Part shown: piece after piece, positions 64,000 to 64,000 of the stretch
Position numbering within the stretch: the first letter of the stretch is position 1
Layout of the letters: each line of letters begins with the position of its first letter
From: Acinetobacter calcoaceticus
Lineage (GTDB): Bacteria; Pseudomonadota; Gammaproteobacteria; Pseudomonadales; Moraxellaceae
Length of the DNA: 64,000 nucleotides
Direction of reading: 5' to 3'
Assembly: GCF_004345325.1 (NCBI RefSeq)
Contig: NZ_SLVJ01000021.1
Location: forward strand, 1-64,000
Program-made: the position numbers and the translations under genes
The notes under the pieces: generated by a model
Told to the model about the DNA's origin: nothing
What the model saw: the letters and a program-made list of their open reading frames with translations, nothing else
The model's database searches: none

Positions 64000-64000
64000 T

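Overview
The window looks like a chromosomal segment of an Acinetobacter species (Gammaproteobacteria, Moraxellaceae). The inference rests on moderately low GC, the gene order rplM-rpsI-sspA-sspB without petABC, a Pro/Arg/His/Pro tRNA cluster, and many small proteins of the type seen in Acinetobacter. It is mostly core chromosome with catabolic accessory blocks. I see no complete insertion sequence, prophage or CRISPR array. All family assignments come from reading the translations and motifs; no database search was run.

Layout. 0.2-2.5 kb: a YfiR/YfiN/YfiB-type cyclic-di-GMP signalling operon. 2.6-4.0 kb: an unknown repeat-containing lipoprotein. 4.3-4.8 kb: four tRNA genes with a good promoter. 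4.9-12.6 kb: nadA, argJ, a small secreted protein, secA, a 1-Cys peroxiredoxin and a lipoprotein phosphatase. 12.8-16.8 kb: the overlapping operon trpA-accD-folC-SPOR protein. 17-21.6 kb: an NhaC-like antiporter, an AraC regulator, a PF10118 protein and a DUF2804 protein.

21.8-28.7 kb: a catabolic/transport block with a D-2-hydroxyacid dehydrogenase, a fused permease-ATPase of an amino-acid ABC transporter, a guanidinobutyrase-like ureohydrolase, a LysR regulator, a class II aldolase and an amino-acid binding lipoprotein. This is the best candidate for an undescribed pathway (use of a guanidino or hydroxylated amino acid). 28.7-34.7 kb: a racemase-like CoA enzyme, an AraC regulator, and a thiolase plus hydratase/dehydrogenase pair for beta-oxidation.

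34.9-46.1 kb: single genes, including two MFS carriers, a GNAT, a methyltransferase, a hemolysin III protein, an L12-domain-like membrane protein, a phosphoesterase, a PLD-family lipoprotein and an acyltransferase. 46.5-52.9 kb: a previously uncalled 44-residue membrane ORF, hflX-lrgA-lrgB, pdxA-rsmA-apaH and two small membrane proteins, next to a remnant of a duplicated gene start. 53-56.6 kb: rplM-rpsI with a leader hairpin, a secreted Cys protein and sspA-sspB-unknown.

56.7-64 kb: an acyclic terpene utilisation (atu) cluster, atuA (cut by the window edge)-B-C-D-E-F, for citronellol/geraniol catabolism through geranyl-CoA carboxylase. It carries REP-like palindromes, one of which supplies the 3' end of atuA. 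The racemase/beta-oxidation block and the atu cluster would fit together in degrading methyl-branched acyl-CoAs, but that link is inference.
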